The notes beneath the pieces were generated by a model. The model made no database searches. It had not been told where the DNA came from and saw only the letters and a program-made list of their open reading frames with translations. 64,000 nucleotides of DNA. It comes from Bosea sp. F3-2 (lineage in GTDB: Bacteria; Pseudomonadota; Alphaproteobacteria; Rhizobiales; Beijerinckiaceae). This document shows, piece by piece, positions 56,807 to 64,000 of this stretch. The stretch is from assembly GCF_008253865.1 (NCBI RefSeq), contig NZ_CP042331.1:4250001-4314000 (forward strand), read 5' to 3'. The position numbers and the translations under genes were made by a program. Every line of letters begins with the position of its first letter. The stretch's first letter is position 1.

Positions 56807-59800
56807 TCAGCCGCGCTTGCGCGGCAGGTCGGCCAGCATGCCGGCGGCCACCATCAGCTTCGGCAGGGTGAGGCCGGAGCTCGCGATGGCGTTGACCGTG
56901 GAGCGGGTCCGTTCCGCCTCCTCGCCACGCTCCAAGAGCCAGCTTTCCAAGGTGCCTTCGCCCTTGCCGGAGGCCGAGGCCTCCTGGGTCAGGTTGGAAT
57001 GGGCGTCGTCGAGGGTTTCGAGCGCGCGCTCGCGGGCAAGGCGCTCATAGTCGTCGGTTGCCGGCACCGCTGCCGCCGCAGCCTTCAGATTCGACAGGCC
57101 GAACAGCGCATCGATACCGAAGTGGATGCGGGCGACATCGCCGATCTTGCGCTTGCTGCGCTCGGCGATGTCGACGATGTCGGTCGCCTCGGCCAATGCC
57201 GGCAGGCTGGCGACTCGCGTGGCGAGCGCCTCCGGCACGCCTTCCGAGGTCAGCACCGCGATGCGGGCGAGACGCGCCTGCGATGCGGCCTCGGGCAGCA
57301 AGCTGCCGAGTTCGGCCGACAATTCCTTCACGCCCTTGGCGTAGTGGGCGATGGTCTGCTCGATCGTACCGGGCTTGGCGACCCCGCGGCGCAGGAACCA
57401 GCCCATCCGGTTGGTGACGAGTTCCTGGGCGGCGCCATAGAGGCCAAGCTGGGTCTTGCCGGGGATCTTGGCATCGAGCGCGTCGATCTCGCCGTTGAGC
57501 GCGATCAGGTCGAAGGAATCGCGGGCGATGGCATAGGCGGCGGCGATAGCCGGCGCGTCCGAGCGGGTCAGCGCCGCCAGAACCGGCACCAAGGCCGGGC
57601 CGCCGCGGTTGACGATCGCGTTGGCGAGCTGCGTCGCCACGATCTCGCGCCGCAGCTTGTGGCTGGCGATGGCGTCCGGATAGGCGTCTCGCAGGGCCTT
57701 CGGGAAATAGCGGACGAGTTCGCTGGCGAGGTAGGGGTCGTCCGGCACCGAGGATTCGAGCAGTGCGTCGTGCAGCGAGAGCTTGGCATAGGCCAGCAGC
57801 ACGGCGAGCTCCGGCCGGGTCAGGCCTTCGCTGCGCTTCTCGCGTTCGGCCAGCTGGGCATCGCTCGGCAGATACTCGACCGAGCGATCGAGACGGCCGT
57901 CCTGCTCCAGCGTCTGCATCAGGAAGCGCAGGCCGGGCGTCGCCGCAGCGCCTTGCGCCTCGGTGAGCGAGAGCGCGAGCGTCTGCAGATAGTTGTTGCG
58001 CAGGACGAGATCACCCACCTCGTCGGTCATCGTGGCGAGCAGGGCGTTGCGCTTGTCCTCCTTGAGGCGCCCGTCCTTCACCGGGCCGGCGAGCGCGATC
58101 TTGATGTTGACCTCAACGTCGGAGGTGTTGACGCCGGCGGAGTTGTCGATCGCGTCGGTGTTGAGCTTGACGCCCTTGCGCGCGGCCTCGATGCGGCCGC
58201 GCTGGGTCACGCCGAGATTGGCGCCCTCGCCGATGACCCGCGCCCTGAGATCGTTGCCGCTGATGCGGATCGCGTCGTTGGCGCGATCGCCGACCTGGGC
58301 GTCGGTCTCGTCGGTGGCGCGGATATAGGTGCCGATGCCGCCGAACCAGAGCAGATCGACGCGCGCCTTCAGGATCGCCGTCATCAATTCCGGCGGCGAG
58401 ACCTCGGCCTTGTCGAGGTCGAGCAGGGCGCGAACCTCGGCGGAAAGCGGGATGCTCTTGGCCTGGCGCGAAAAGATGCCGCCGCCCTTCGAGATCAGCT
58501 TCTTGTCGTAATCCTGCCAGGAGGAGCGCGGCAGGGCGAAGAGGCGCTGGCGCTCCGCCAGCGATGTTGTCGGGTCCGGATCGGGATCGAGGAAGATGTC
58601 GCGGTGGTCGAAGGCTGCGACGAGCTTGATCGCCGGGGAGAGCAGCATGCCGTTGCCGAAGACGTCGCCCGACATGTCGCCGACGCCGGCGACGGTGAAG
58701 GGCGTCGTCTGGATGTCGATGTCGACCTCGCGGAAGTGGCGCTTCACCGCTTCCCAGCCGCCGCGGGCGGTGATGCCCATACCCTTGTGGTCGTAGCCCT
58801 GCGAGCCGCCGGAGGCGAAGGCGTCGCCGAGCCAGTGATGCTTCTCCAGCGAGATCGCATTGGCGGTGTCTGAGAAGGTCGCGGTGCCCTTATCGGCGGC
58901 GACGACGAGATAGGGGTCGTCGCCGTCATGGCGCACTGTGTCCGGTGGCGGGACGATCGTCTCGCCGTCGAGATTGTCGGTGAGCTCGAGCAGATTGCGG
59001 ATGAAGATGCGGTAGCTCTCGGTGCCCTCGGCCAGCCAGGCGGCGCGGTCGGAGGCCGGCGGCAGCTGCTTCGGGACGAAGCCGCCCTTGGCGCCGACCG
59101 GCACGATAACCGCGTTCTTGACCTGCTGCGCCTTGACGAGGCCGAGCACCTCGGTGCGGAAGTCCTGCGGCCGGTCCGACCAGCGCAGGCCGCCGCGCGC
59201 GACCTTGCCGAAGCGCATATGAACGCCCTCGACGCGCGGCGAATAGACGAAGATCTCGTAGAGCGGGCGCGGCAGCGGCAGCCCGTCGACCTTGGCGCAG
59301 TCGAACTTGAAGGTGATGGTCTGGCGTGGGTGGCCGTCCGGGCCGGTCTGGAAGAAGTTGGTGCGCAGTGCGGCGTCGACCAGATTGATCAGACGACGCA
59401 GGATGCGGTCCTCGTCGAGGCTGGTGACGGCGTCGAGCGCCTCCTCGATCTCGGCGCGCTTCTGGGCCATGCGCTGCTCGCGCTCGCCAGCCGGGACGCG
59501 CGGATCGAATTTGGTGTTGAAATAGGTGATCAGGCCCGAGGCGATGTCGGGATGGCGGGTCAGCGCATCGGCGATATAGCCCTGCGCATAGGGCGCGCCG
59601 GCCTGCCGGAGATAGCGGCCGAAGGCGCGCAGCAGCGCGGCCTCGCGCCAGGCGAGCCCGGCGGCGAGGACGAGCTGGTCGAAGCGGTCGGATTCGGCCA
59701 ATCCGCGGAACTGCGCCATCAGGGCGGCTTCGATCGTCGGATCGAGATGCTCGATGTCGATCTCACCGTCGTCGGCGCGCTCCAGCGTCATGTCGTGCAG

Positions 59801-61642
59801 CCAGACGCGGGTGTTCTCGCCATTGCCCTGCGGCATGACGTTGTAGGTCCGCTCGTTGACGACGCGGAAGCCCATGTTCTCGAGCACCGGCACGCGAGCC
59901 GAGAGCGAGATCGGCGCGCCGCGCGAGAAGACCTTGAGGTTGGCGCGCTTGGCGTCGTCGCCCTCGCGCCGGTAGAGATTGACGGCGCGGCCACGCTCCG
60001 GCGTCAGCTGCTGGAGCATCTCGATGTCGATCAGCGCGTCGGCGGCCGAGAAGCGCTCGCGATAGGCGGCGCCAAAGGCTTCGGCATAGCGCTCGGCCAG
60101 CGCGCGGGCGGCGGGGCCGGCCTTCTCCTGGTCGAGCACGTCCTTGAGGCCGTCGCCCCAGGTGCGGACGATGGCGCTGATGCCGGCTTCGAGCGTGGCG
60201 CGGTCGATGCGCGGCGTTTTGCCCTCGTCGCGGCCGATGATGTAGTGGGTGCGCGAGAGCGGGCCTTCCGGATAGGCCGGGTAGGCGGCCGAGACGCGGC
60301 CATTATAGATCCGGGCCAGGAATTCGCCGACGCGCTGGCGCACCGTGGTGTCGTAGCGGTCCTTCGGGATGAAGGCGAGGATCGAGACGAAACGGTCGAA
60401 TTCGTCGACGCGGGCAAGCGCACGGATGCGCGGGCGCTCGGTGAGCTGCAGGATGTCGAGCGCGAACTGCTCCAGCGTCGTCACGTCGATCTGGAAGAGT
60501 TCGTCGCGCGGATAGGCGTCGAGCACATTCATCAGCGCGCGGCCGGAATAGCTCGCCGGATCGAAGCCGATGTTCTTGGCGACGCGCGCAACCTTCAGCC
60601 GCAGATAGGGGATGGCGCGGGCCGAGCCGGTATAGGCGTTCGAGGTCAGGAGGCCGACGATGCGCAGCTCGCCGTCGAGCCGGCCATCCGGCGTGAACAG
60701 CTTGACGCCGACATAGTCGAGATGGACGCGCCGGTGGACCAGGCTTTTGACATTGGCCTTGGTGATGATGAGCGCCTGGGGCTTGGCCAGGAAAGAGCGC
60801 ACCTCGGGCGTGGTGGTCACCAGCTCGCGGCCCCGGCGCAGTACCTTGACGGAGGGGTCGCGCAGGATGCCGAGGCCGGAGCCCTCGATCGGGTCGGCCG
60901 CGACGTCGCCGCCGGGAAAGCGATAGGCGCGGATGCCGAGCAGGGTAAAGTTGTCGCCGGCGATCCATTCGAGGAACTGCAGCGCCTCGGCGATCTCGTC
61001 CTCAGGCAGCGGCGGCGGGTTGGCGCGATAGGCCTGGATCACCTCGGTGATACGGCCCCGCATCGCGGCCCAGTCGTCGACCGCCAGCGCGACATCGGCA
61101 TAGACATGCTCCAGGCCGACGCGCAGCTTCTCGCGGGCGGCGGGCGTGTCGATGCGCGGGACATGGATGTGCAGCAGGCTTTCGCGCCGCGTGCCTTCCG
61201 GCGCACGGCCGGTGGCTTCCCCGGCAAGCGAAACGAACTTGCCCTTGGCGTCGCGCGCCACCGCCAGAATCGGGTGGGCGACGAGGCGCGGCTCATAACC
61301 CTGATCCTGCAGCTCGGCGAGCGTCGAATCGAGCAGGAATGGTTTGTTGTCGTTGACGACTTCCAGGATGGTGACCTGGCGCTTGCGGTCGCCCTCGCCG
61401 AACTCGTCGTCGCGGAAACGCAGGTTGATCGTCTCGGGCTTGCGCGGCTGGGCCAGGTGCTCGTAGGCCGCGGCCGCGGTGCGGGCCAGCATTTGCGGCG
61501 GCAGGGCTTCGAGATCCTCGGCGACGGAGCGACCGTAGAGCAGGCGGGGGAACTCGGCCGGCATCGCGCTCTTCAGGCCCGTGGCCGCGGCTTCGATGGC
61601 TGCGATCGCTCCGGCGGTCGCGTTCGTCACCCGTTTGCCCAT
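56807..61642 (-). CDS. gdhZ: NAD-specific glutamate dehydrogenase (large type)
   Basis: 1611-aa L_180-type NAD-GDH, converting glutamate to 2-oxoglutarate and ammonia for carbon use. Long regulatory N-terminus with ACT-like repeats (about 1-650), then the catalytic part near 790-1200 with RDFRTEVLGLVKAQQVKNAV and IVPVGAKGGFVPKQLPP, and GDMSGDVFGNGMLLSPAIKL. Helical C-terminus ends DLPRKRG. No disruption. Ammonia released connects it functionally to glnK-amtB nearby. Confidence 0.96.
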   Translation of the reverse strand: MGKRVTNATAGAIAAIEAAATGLKSAMPAEFPRLLYGRSVAEDLEALPPQMLARTAAAAYEHLAQPRKPETINLRFRDDEFGEGDRKRQVTILEVVNDNKPFLLDSTLAELQDQGYEPRLVAHPILAVARDAKGKFVSLAGEATGRAPEGTRRESLLHIHVPRIDTPAAREKLRVGLEHVYADVALAVDDWAAMRGRITEVIQAYRANPPPLPEDEIAEALQFLEWIAGDNFTLLGIRAYRFPGGDVAADPIEGSGLGILRDPSVKVLRRGRELVTTTPEVRSFLAKPQALIITKANVKSLVHRRVHLDYVGVKLFTPDGRLDGELRIVGLLTSNAYTGSARAIPYLRLKVARVAKNIGFDPASYSGRALMNVLDAYPRDELFQIDVTTLEQFALDILQLTERPRIRALARVDEFDRFVSILAFIPKDRYDTTVRQRVGEFLARIYNGRVSAAYPAYPEGPLSRTHYIIGRDEGKTPRIDRATLEAGISAIVRTWGDGLKDVLDQEKAGPAARALAERYAEAFGAAYRERFSAADALIDIEMLQQLTPERGRAVNLYRREGDDAKRANLKVFSRGAPISLSARVPVLENMGFRVVNERTYNVMPQGNGENTRVWLHDMTLERADDGEIDIEHLDPTIEAALMAQFRGLAESDRFDQLVLAAGLAWREAALLRAFGRYLRQAGAPYAQGYIADALTRHPDIASGLITYFNTKFDPRVPAGEREQRMAQKRAEIEEALDAVTSLDEDRILRRLINLVDAALRTNFFQTGPDGHPRQTITFKFDCAKVDGLPLPRPLYEIFVYSPRVEGVHMRFGKVARGGLRWSDRPQDFRTEVLGLVKAQQVKNAVIVPVGAKGGFVPKQLPPASDRAAWLAEGTESYRIFIRNLLELTDNLDGETIVPPPDTVRHDGDDPYLVVAADKGTATFSDTANAISLEKHHWLGDAFASGGSQGYDHKGMGITARGGWEAVKRHFREVDIDIQTTPFTVAGVGDMSGDVFGNGMLLSPAIKLVAAFDHRDIFLDPDPDPTTSLAERQRLFALPRSSWQDYDKKLISKGGGIFSRQAKSIPLSAEVRALLDLDKAEVSPPELMTAILKARVDLLWFGGIGTYIRATDETDAQVGDRANDAIRISGNDLRARVIGEGANLGVTQRGRIEAARKGVKLNTDAIDNSAGVNTSDVEVNIKIALAGPVKDGRLKEDKRNALLATMTDEVGDLVLRNNYLQTLALSLTEAQGAAATPGLRFLMQTLEQDGRLDRSVEYLPSDAQLAEREKRSEGLTRPELAVLLAYAKLSLHDALLESSVPDDPYLASELVRYFPKALRDAYPDAIASHKLRREIVATQLANAIVNRGGPALVPVLAALTRSDAPAIAAAYAIARDSFDLIALNGEIDALDAKIPGKTQLGLYGAAQELVTNRMGWFLRRGVAKPGTIEQTIAHYAKGVKELSAELGSLLPEAASQARLARIAVLTSEGVPEALATRVASLPALAEATDIVDIAERSKRKIGDVARIHFGIDALFGLSNLKAAAAAVPATDDYERLARERALETLDDAHSNLTQEASASGKGEGTLESWLLERGEEAERTRSTVNAIASSGLTLPKLMVAAGMLADLPRKRG

Positions 61643-61753
61643 GTCTCACCCCAGTTGTTTTGCAGCAGCGATGACATAGGCTGCGCAGGCTTTCAACTTT
61701 GCCTTGCCTGAAAAAGCGGCAAAATTGCCGCACAGGATCTGACAGGACGCACC

Positions 61754-62371
61754 ATGGCGACGAAGCATGACAAACCAAAGGTAGGCGAAGAGCCGGTGCG
61801 GCAGGATGCGCCGCCGCGGGTGATGGCGCTAGAGCTGAAGCCGGAAAAGCTCTCGCCCGAGAATGAGGCCTATTTCGAGAAATGCCGGGAGAAGCTCGGC
61901 TTCGTGCCGAATGTGCTGACCTCCTACGCCCATGACGACGCCAAGCTCTCGGCCTTCGCCGCCCTCTACAACGACCTGATGCTGGCACCCTCCGGCCTGT
62001 CGAAGCTGGAGCGCGAGATGATCGCGGTTGCGGTGTCGAACGTGAATCGCTGCTACTATTGCCTTACCGCCCATGGTGCTGCGGTGCGCCAGCTCTCCGG
62101 CGATCCGGTGCTCGGCGAGTTGATAGTGATGAACTACCGGGCGGCGGAGCTGTCGGTGCGGCATCGCGCGATGCTGGACTTCGCCGTGAAGCTGACCGAA
62201 GCGCCGCATCGCATCGGCGAAGAGGATCGTGAAGCCCTGCGCAAGGCCGGGTTCGGCGAGCGCGACATCTGGGACATCGGCGCGGTCGCGTCCTTCTACA
62301 ACATGTCGAACCGGATGGCCTCGGCCGTCGATATGCGGCCCAATGCGGAATATCACGCCCAGGCGCGCTAG
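61754..62371 (+). CDS. AhpD/carboxymuconolactone decarboxylase-like peroxidase-related protein
   Basis: 205-aa protein of the peroxidase-related family. CYYCLTAHG carries the redox CxxC and proton-relay histidine as in AhpD. LGFVPNVLTSYAHDDAKLSA and NMSNRMASAVDMRPNAEYHA are typical. Likely alkylhydroperoxidase-like; activity unproven. Divergent from gdhZ across 111 bp. Confidence 0.9.
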   Translation: MATKHDKPKVGEEPVRQDAPPRVMALELKPEKLSPENEAYFEKCREKLGFVPNVLTSYAHDDAKLSAFAALYNDLMLAPSGLSKLEREMIAVAVSNVNRCYYCLTAHGAAVRQLSGDPVLGELIVMNYRAAELSVRHRAMLDFAVKLTEAPHRIGEEDREALRKAGFGERDIWDIGAVASFYNMSNRMASAVDMRPNAEYHAQAR

Positions 62372-62423
62372 ATCGCTGAGCATCCTATCGGACGCGATAA
62401 TGGTGAGCTATCTACTTGTTATC

Positions 62424-62468
62424 GCATCGGATTTTTCCGAAAGCGGATTCCACTTTTCGGTCCGATGC
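62424..62468. repeat. Palindromic element (GCATCGGA...TCCGATGC)
   Basis: GCATCGGA and TCCGATGC enclose CCGAAA and TTTCGG around GCGGATTCCACT. Similar GCATCGGA/CCGAAAAGTGG palindromes recur in Rhizobiales genomes (from memory). 53 bp after the AhpD-like gene, could end its transcript. Confidence 0.7.
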
Positions 62469-62518
62469 TATAGCCCGCTTTCCGAGTCGTCGCGGCCTTG
62501 TGAAGCAGCGCCACCCCC

Positions 62519-62690
62519 AAAAAAGAAAACGGCCGGCGCAATGCCAGCCGCTAGTTGGCCCCGACTCGGTGGCCCGGCTCCACCGGAACTCCGGGGGGCT
62601 GGGGGGCTGACAAACCGGCGTTCAGCGAAACCGGGCCGTCGAGGCAACGGGGGGAGTTGAGCGGCGCAACTTGGCAGTCGCTTGACGCGT
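62519..62690 (-). ncRNA. Candidate small RNA with intrinsic terminator
   Basis: Minus-strand terminator: 8-bp stem CGGCTGGC/GCCGGCCG, loop ATTGC, then TTTTCTTTTTT (62550 down to 62519). No minus-strand gene precedes it; only non-coding sequence up to DUF2794 on the other strand. That sequence has a CGGTGG/CCACCG stem (loop AGCCGGG) and C-rich runs resembling anti-Shine-Dalgarno loops. The 5' end is a guess and no clear promoter was found. Confidence 0.45.
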
Positions 62691-62828
62691 TCGCGGCGAA
62701 AATGCGGCATTTGCGACGAATGCTTACCCAGCGCTTGATCCCGGATGAGCGCGATCTCTTGCCAGCGCAGCAGGGCGGGCGCATCATCGCCCTGTCCTTT
62801 TTCGTGAGGCTCCGCTCAGGGAGGCGCC

Positions 62829-63197
62829 ATGAGCGAAAGCGAAACGCCGCAATCGCAACCGGCCGGCGCGGTCGTCCATTTTCCGTCGCCGGCCCGGCCA
62901 GCGACCGTCACCTTCGATCGGCGCGAACTCAGCGAATTGCTCAATCTCTATGGCCGCATGGTCGCGGCCGGCGAATGGCGCGACTACGCCATCGATTTCC
63001 TGAAGGACAAGGCGCAGTTCTCGGTGTTCCGGCGCTCGTCGGAGATGCCGCTCTACCGAATCGTCAAGGATCCGGCGCTGGCGCGCCGGCAAGGCGCCTA
63101 TTCGGTCGTGGCTGCGACGGGGCTGATTCTCAAGCGCGGCTCGGAGCTGTCACGCGTCCTGAAGGTGCTCGACCGCAGGCTGAGCGTCGTGAACTAG
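62829..63197 (+). CDS. DUF2794 family protein
   Basis: 122-aa protein. TVTFDRRELSELLNLYGRMV followed by WRDYAIDFLKDKAQFSVFRR and SEMPLYRIVKDP matches the DUF2794 family, conserved in alphaproteobacteria and of unknown function. The ATG has GGGAGG eight bases upstream. No signal peptide or membrane segment. A palindromic element follows. Confidence 0.87.
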   Translation: MSESETPQSQPAGAVVHFPSPARPATVTFDRRELSELLNLYGRMVAAGEWRDYAIDFLKDKAQFSVFRRSSEMPLYRIVKDPALARRQGAYSVVAATGLILKRGSELSRVLKVLDRRLSVVN

Positions 63198-63224
63198 GCG
63201 GAAGCAGTTTTACGAAAATACCTC

Positions 63225-63330
63225 CGTCATTCCGGACAAGCCGCGTAAGCGGCGCCGATCCGGAATCCATCATAGGGCTCGGCGCTCTACGATGGATTCC
63301 AGGTCTGCGCTTCGCTTGCCCGGAATGACG
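63225..63330. repeat. Intergenic palindromic element
   Basis: CGTCATTCCGG to CCGGAATGACG, with inner GGAATCCATC and GATGGATTCC. Close relative of the 25.5-kb copy. Lies between convergent DUF2794 and acetyltransferase genes. Confidence 0.88.
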
Positions 63331-63357
63331 GAGGTCTTTTCGTATCTGGTCAGAAGT

Positions 63358-63894
63358 TCAGAGTCCCGGCGGCGCGCGGTCGCCTTCGCCCAGTTCTTTC
63401 TGCATCAGCATCTGATCGAGCCAGCGGCCGTGCTTGAAGCCGACCTTTTCGGCCACGCCGATCAGGCGGAAGCCGGCCTTCTCATGCAGGCGACGCGAGC
63501 CGACCGAGGCGCCGGTGCCGTCGCCGATCACTGCGATCATCTGGCGGAAGCCGCGTTCGGTGCAGGCCTTCATCAGCGCATCGAGGAGCAGGCCGCCGAT
63601 GCCCAGCCCCTGCGCCGTGGGAGCGATATAGATCGAGTTCTCGACCGTGGCGCGATAGGCCGGCCGCGGCCGGTAGGCGCCGGCATAGGCGTAGCCCAGA
63701 ACCTCGCCGTCGCGCTCGGCGACGAGATAGGGATAGCCGCCCGCCAGGATGGTTTCGTAACGGCGCAGCATCTCCGCTTCGCCTGGCGGCTCCAGCTCCC
63801 AGGACGCCGTCCCGTGCTGGACCGCATCGGCGTAGATCGCGGTGATGGCGGTGATGTCAGCCCGGCAGGCCGGGCGGATCGCGGGCGTCGTCAT
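63358..63894 (-). CDS. GNAT acetyltransferase (Pat/MddA-like)
   Basis: 178-aa GNAT protein. PACRADITAITAIYADAVQH and GTASWELEPPGEAEMLRRYE are typical of the phosphinothricin / methionine-sulfoximine acetyltransferase group. The acetyl-CoA loop is APTAQGLGIGGLLLDAL. C-terminal HEKAGFRLIGVAEKVGFKHG is conserved. Such enzymes often protect against methionine derivatives; substrate unproven. Confidence 0.9.
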   Translation of the reverse strand: MTTPAIRPACRADITAITAIYADAVQHGTASWELEPPGEAEMLRRYETILAGGYPYLVAERDGEVLGYAYAGAYRPRPAYRATVENSIYIAPTAQGLGIGGLLLDALMKACTERGFRQMIAVIGDGTGASVGSRRLHEKAGFRLIGVAEKVGFKHGRWLDQMLMQKELGEGDRAPPGL

Positions 63895-63921
63895 GGACGC
63901 AGAATGAGCAACGCCCGTGCC

Positions 63922-63953
63922 AAAAGAAAAGCCCCGGCCGTGAGGCCGGGGCT
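63922..63953 (-). terminator. Rho-independent terminator of a gene beyond the window
   Basis: Perfect 10-bp stem AGCCCCGGCC with a four-base loop; minus-strand tail TTTTCTTTT. Follows the stop codon at 63983. Confidence 0.9.
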
Positions 63954-63982
63954 CGTCCGCTCCCGTTAGGAGCTTTTCGTTC

Positions 63983-64000
63983 TCACTCGCGGTTGCCGAG
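63983..64000 (-). CDS. 3' end of an unidentified minus-strand gene (partial)
   Basis: In the minus-strand frame ending at a TGA at 63983 the last visible residues are LGNRE. The strong terminator 30 bp downstream supports a real gene end. Too little is present to name it. Confidence 0.4.
   Translation of the reverse strand, partial: LGNRE

Larger units (their letters stand above)
62372..62828. other. Intergenic region with palindrome and candidate sRNA
   Basis: 457 bp between the AhpD-like gene and the DUF2794 gene. It holds the palindrome at 62424-62468 and a minus-strand terminator with upstream structured sequence, described separately. CTTGAC at 62681 may be the -35 of the DUF2794 gene. 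No protein gene is supported. Confidence 0.6.

Noticed and set aside
58928..61711. Very long open frame antisense to gdhZ
   Set aside because: High GC and codon bias keep the opposite frame open; no recognisable domain, and gdhZ itself is clear. The same holds for long antisense frames over pnp, leuS, ftsK and ligD.

Overview
The window reads as a chromosomal segment of a GC-rich alphaproteobacterium, probably of the order Hyphomicrobiales (Rhizobiales). A Bosea- or Methylobacterium-like genus would fit, but the genus is a guess. The evidence is the gene order (ppsR / intergenic / hemE; mnmE-mnmG-rsmG-parA-parB), TTAA-N7-TTAA (CtrA-type) and GANTC (CcrM-type) motifs, an NAD-glutamate dehydrogenase of about 1600 residues, LigD plus Ku, and short intergenic palindromes with CGTCAT...ATGACG ends. 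No rRNA, tRNA, insertion sequence, prophage or CRISPR array was found.

The central feature is the probable chromosomal replication origin at about 29.3-29.74 kb, between ppsR (RP001/DUF299 family) and hemE, the junction where Caulobacter and Rickettsia carry oriC. It holds a perfect CtrA site, a TTAACCATG motif, several DnaA-box-like sequences, clustered GANTC sites and a parS-like site. Transcription diverges from it: ppsR-maf-aroE-coaE-dnaQ leftwards, hemE-hemJ-rho-mnmE-mnmG-rsmG-parA-parB rightwards. A perfect parS lies in the start of rsmG. Three further sites share one 14-mer parS variant that also creates a GANTC site.

Layout. 0-8 kb, minus strand: rimI, tsaB, nfuA, a Usp protein, trpS, murJ, a ParDE-type toxin-antitoxin pair coupled to murJ, then hslVU. 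8.3-12.3 kb: a soluble-tethered chemoreceptor, a small Atu4866-like protein, and a divergent SDR/HxlR pair. 12.3-16 kb: the NHEJ genes ligD and ku. 16.2-19 kb: rpsO-pnp. 19-29 kb: an FMN-binding oxidase-like protein, a PfkB kinase, then xre, smr, mltA and a Tim44-like gene in one block, secB, a TerC protein and the origin-left operon. 29.3-43 kb: origin, origin-right cluster, then holA-lptE-leuS. 43-56 kb: yggS, an L,D-transpeptidase, a CenR-like response regulator with a cyclic-nucleotide-binding partner, a DMT exporter, ftsK-lolA-xthA, glnK-amtB, tesB and a UbiH-family hydroxylase. 56-64 kb: a second toxin-antitoxin pair, a Trm112-like protein, NAD-GDH, an AhpD-like protein, a candidate small RNA, a DUF2794 protein and an acetyltransferase.

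Most genes are housekeeping. Chromosome-cycle genes (parAB, holA, dnaQ, ftsK, rsmG/mnmG) sit together with cis-acting sites (oriC, parS, CtrA boxes). A CtrA box in front of ftsK and one in the origin suggest that replication start and division/segregation share a regulator. The two toxin-antitoxin pairs, ligD/ku and the dispersed palindromes are the main accessory elements.
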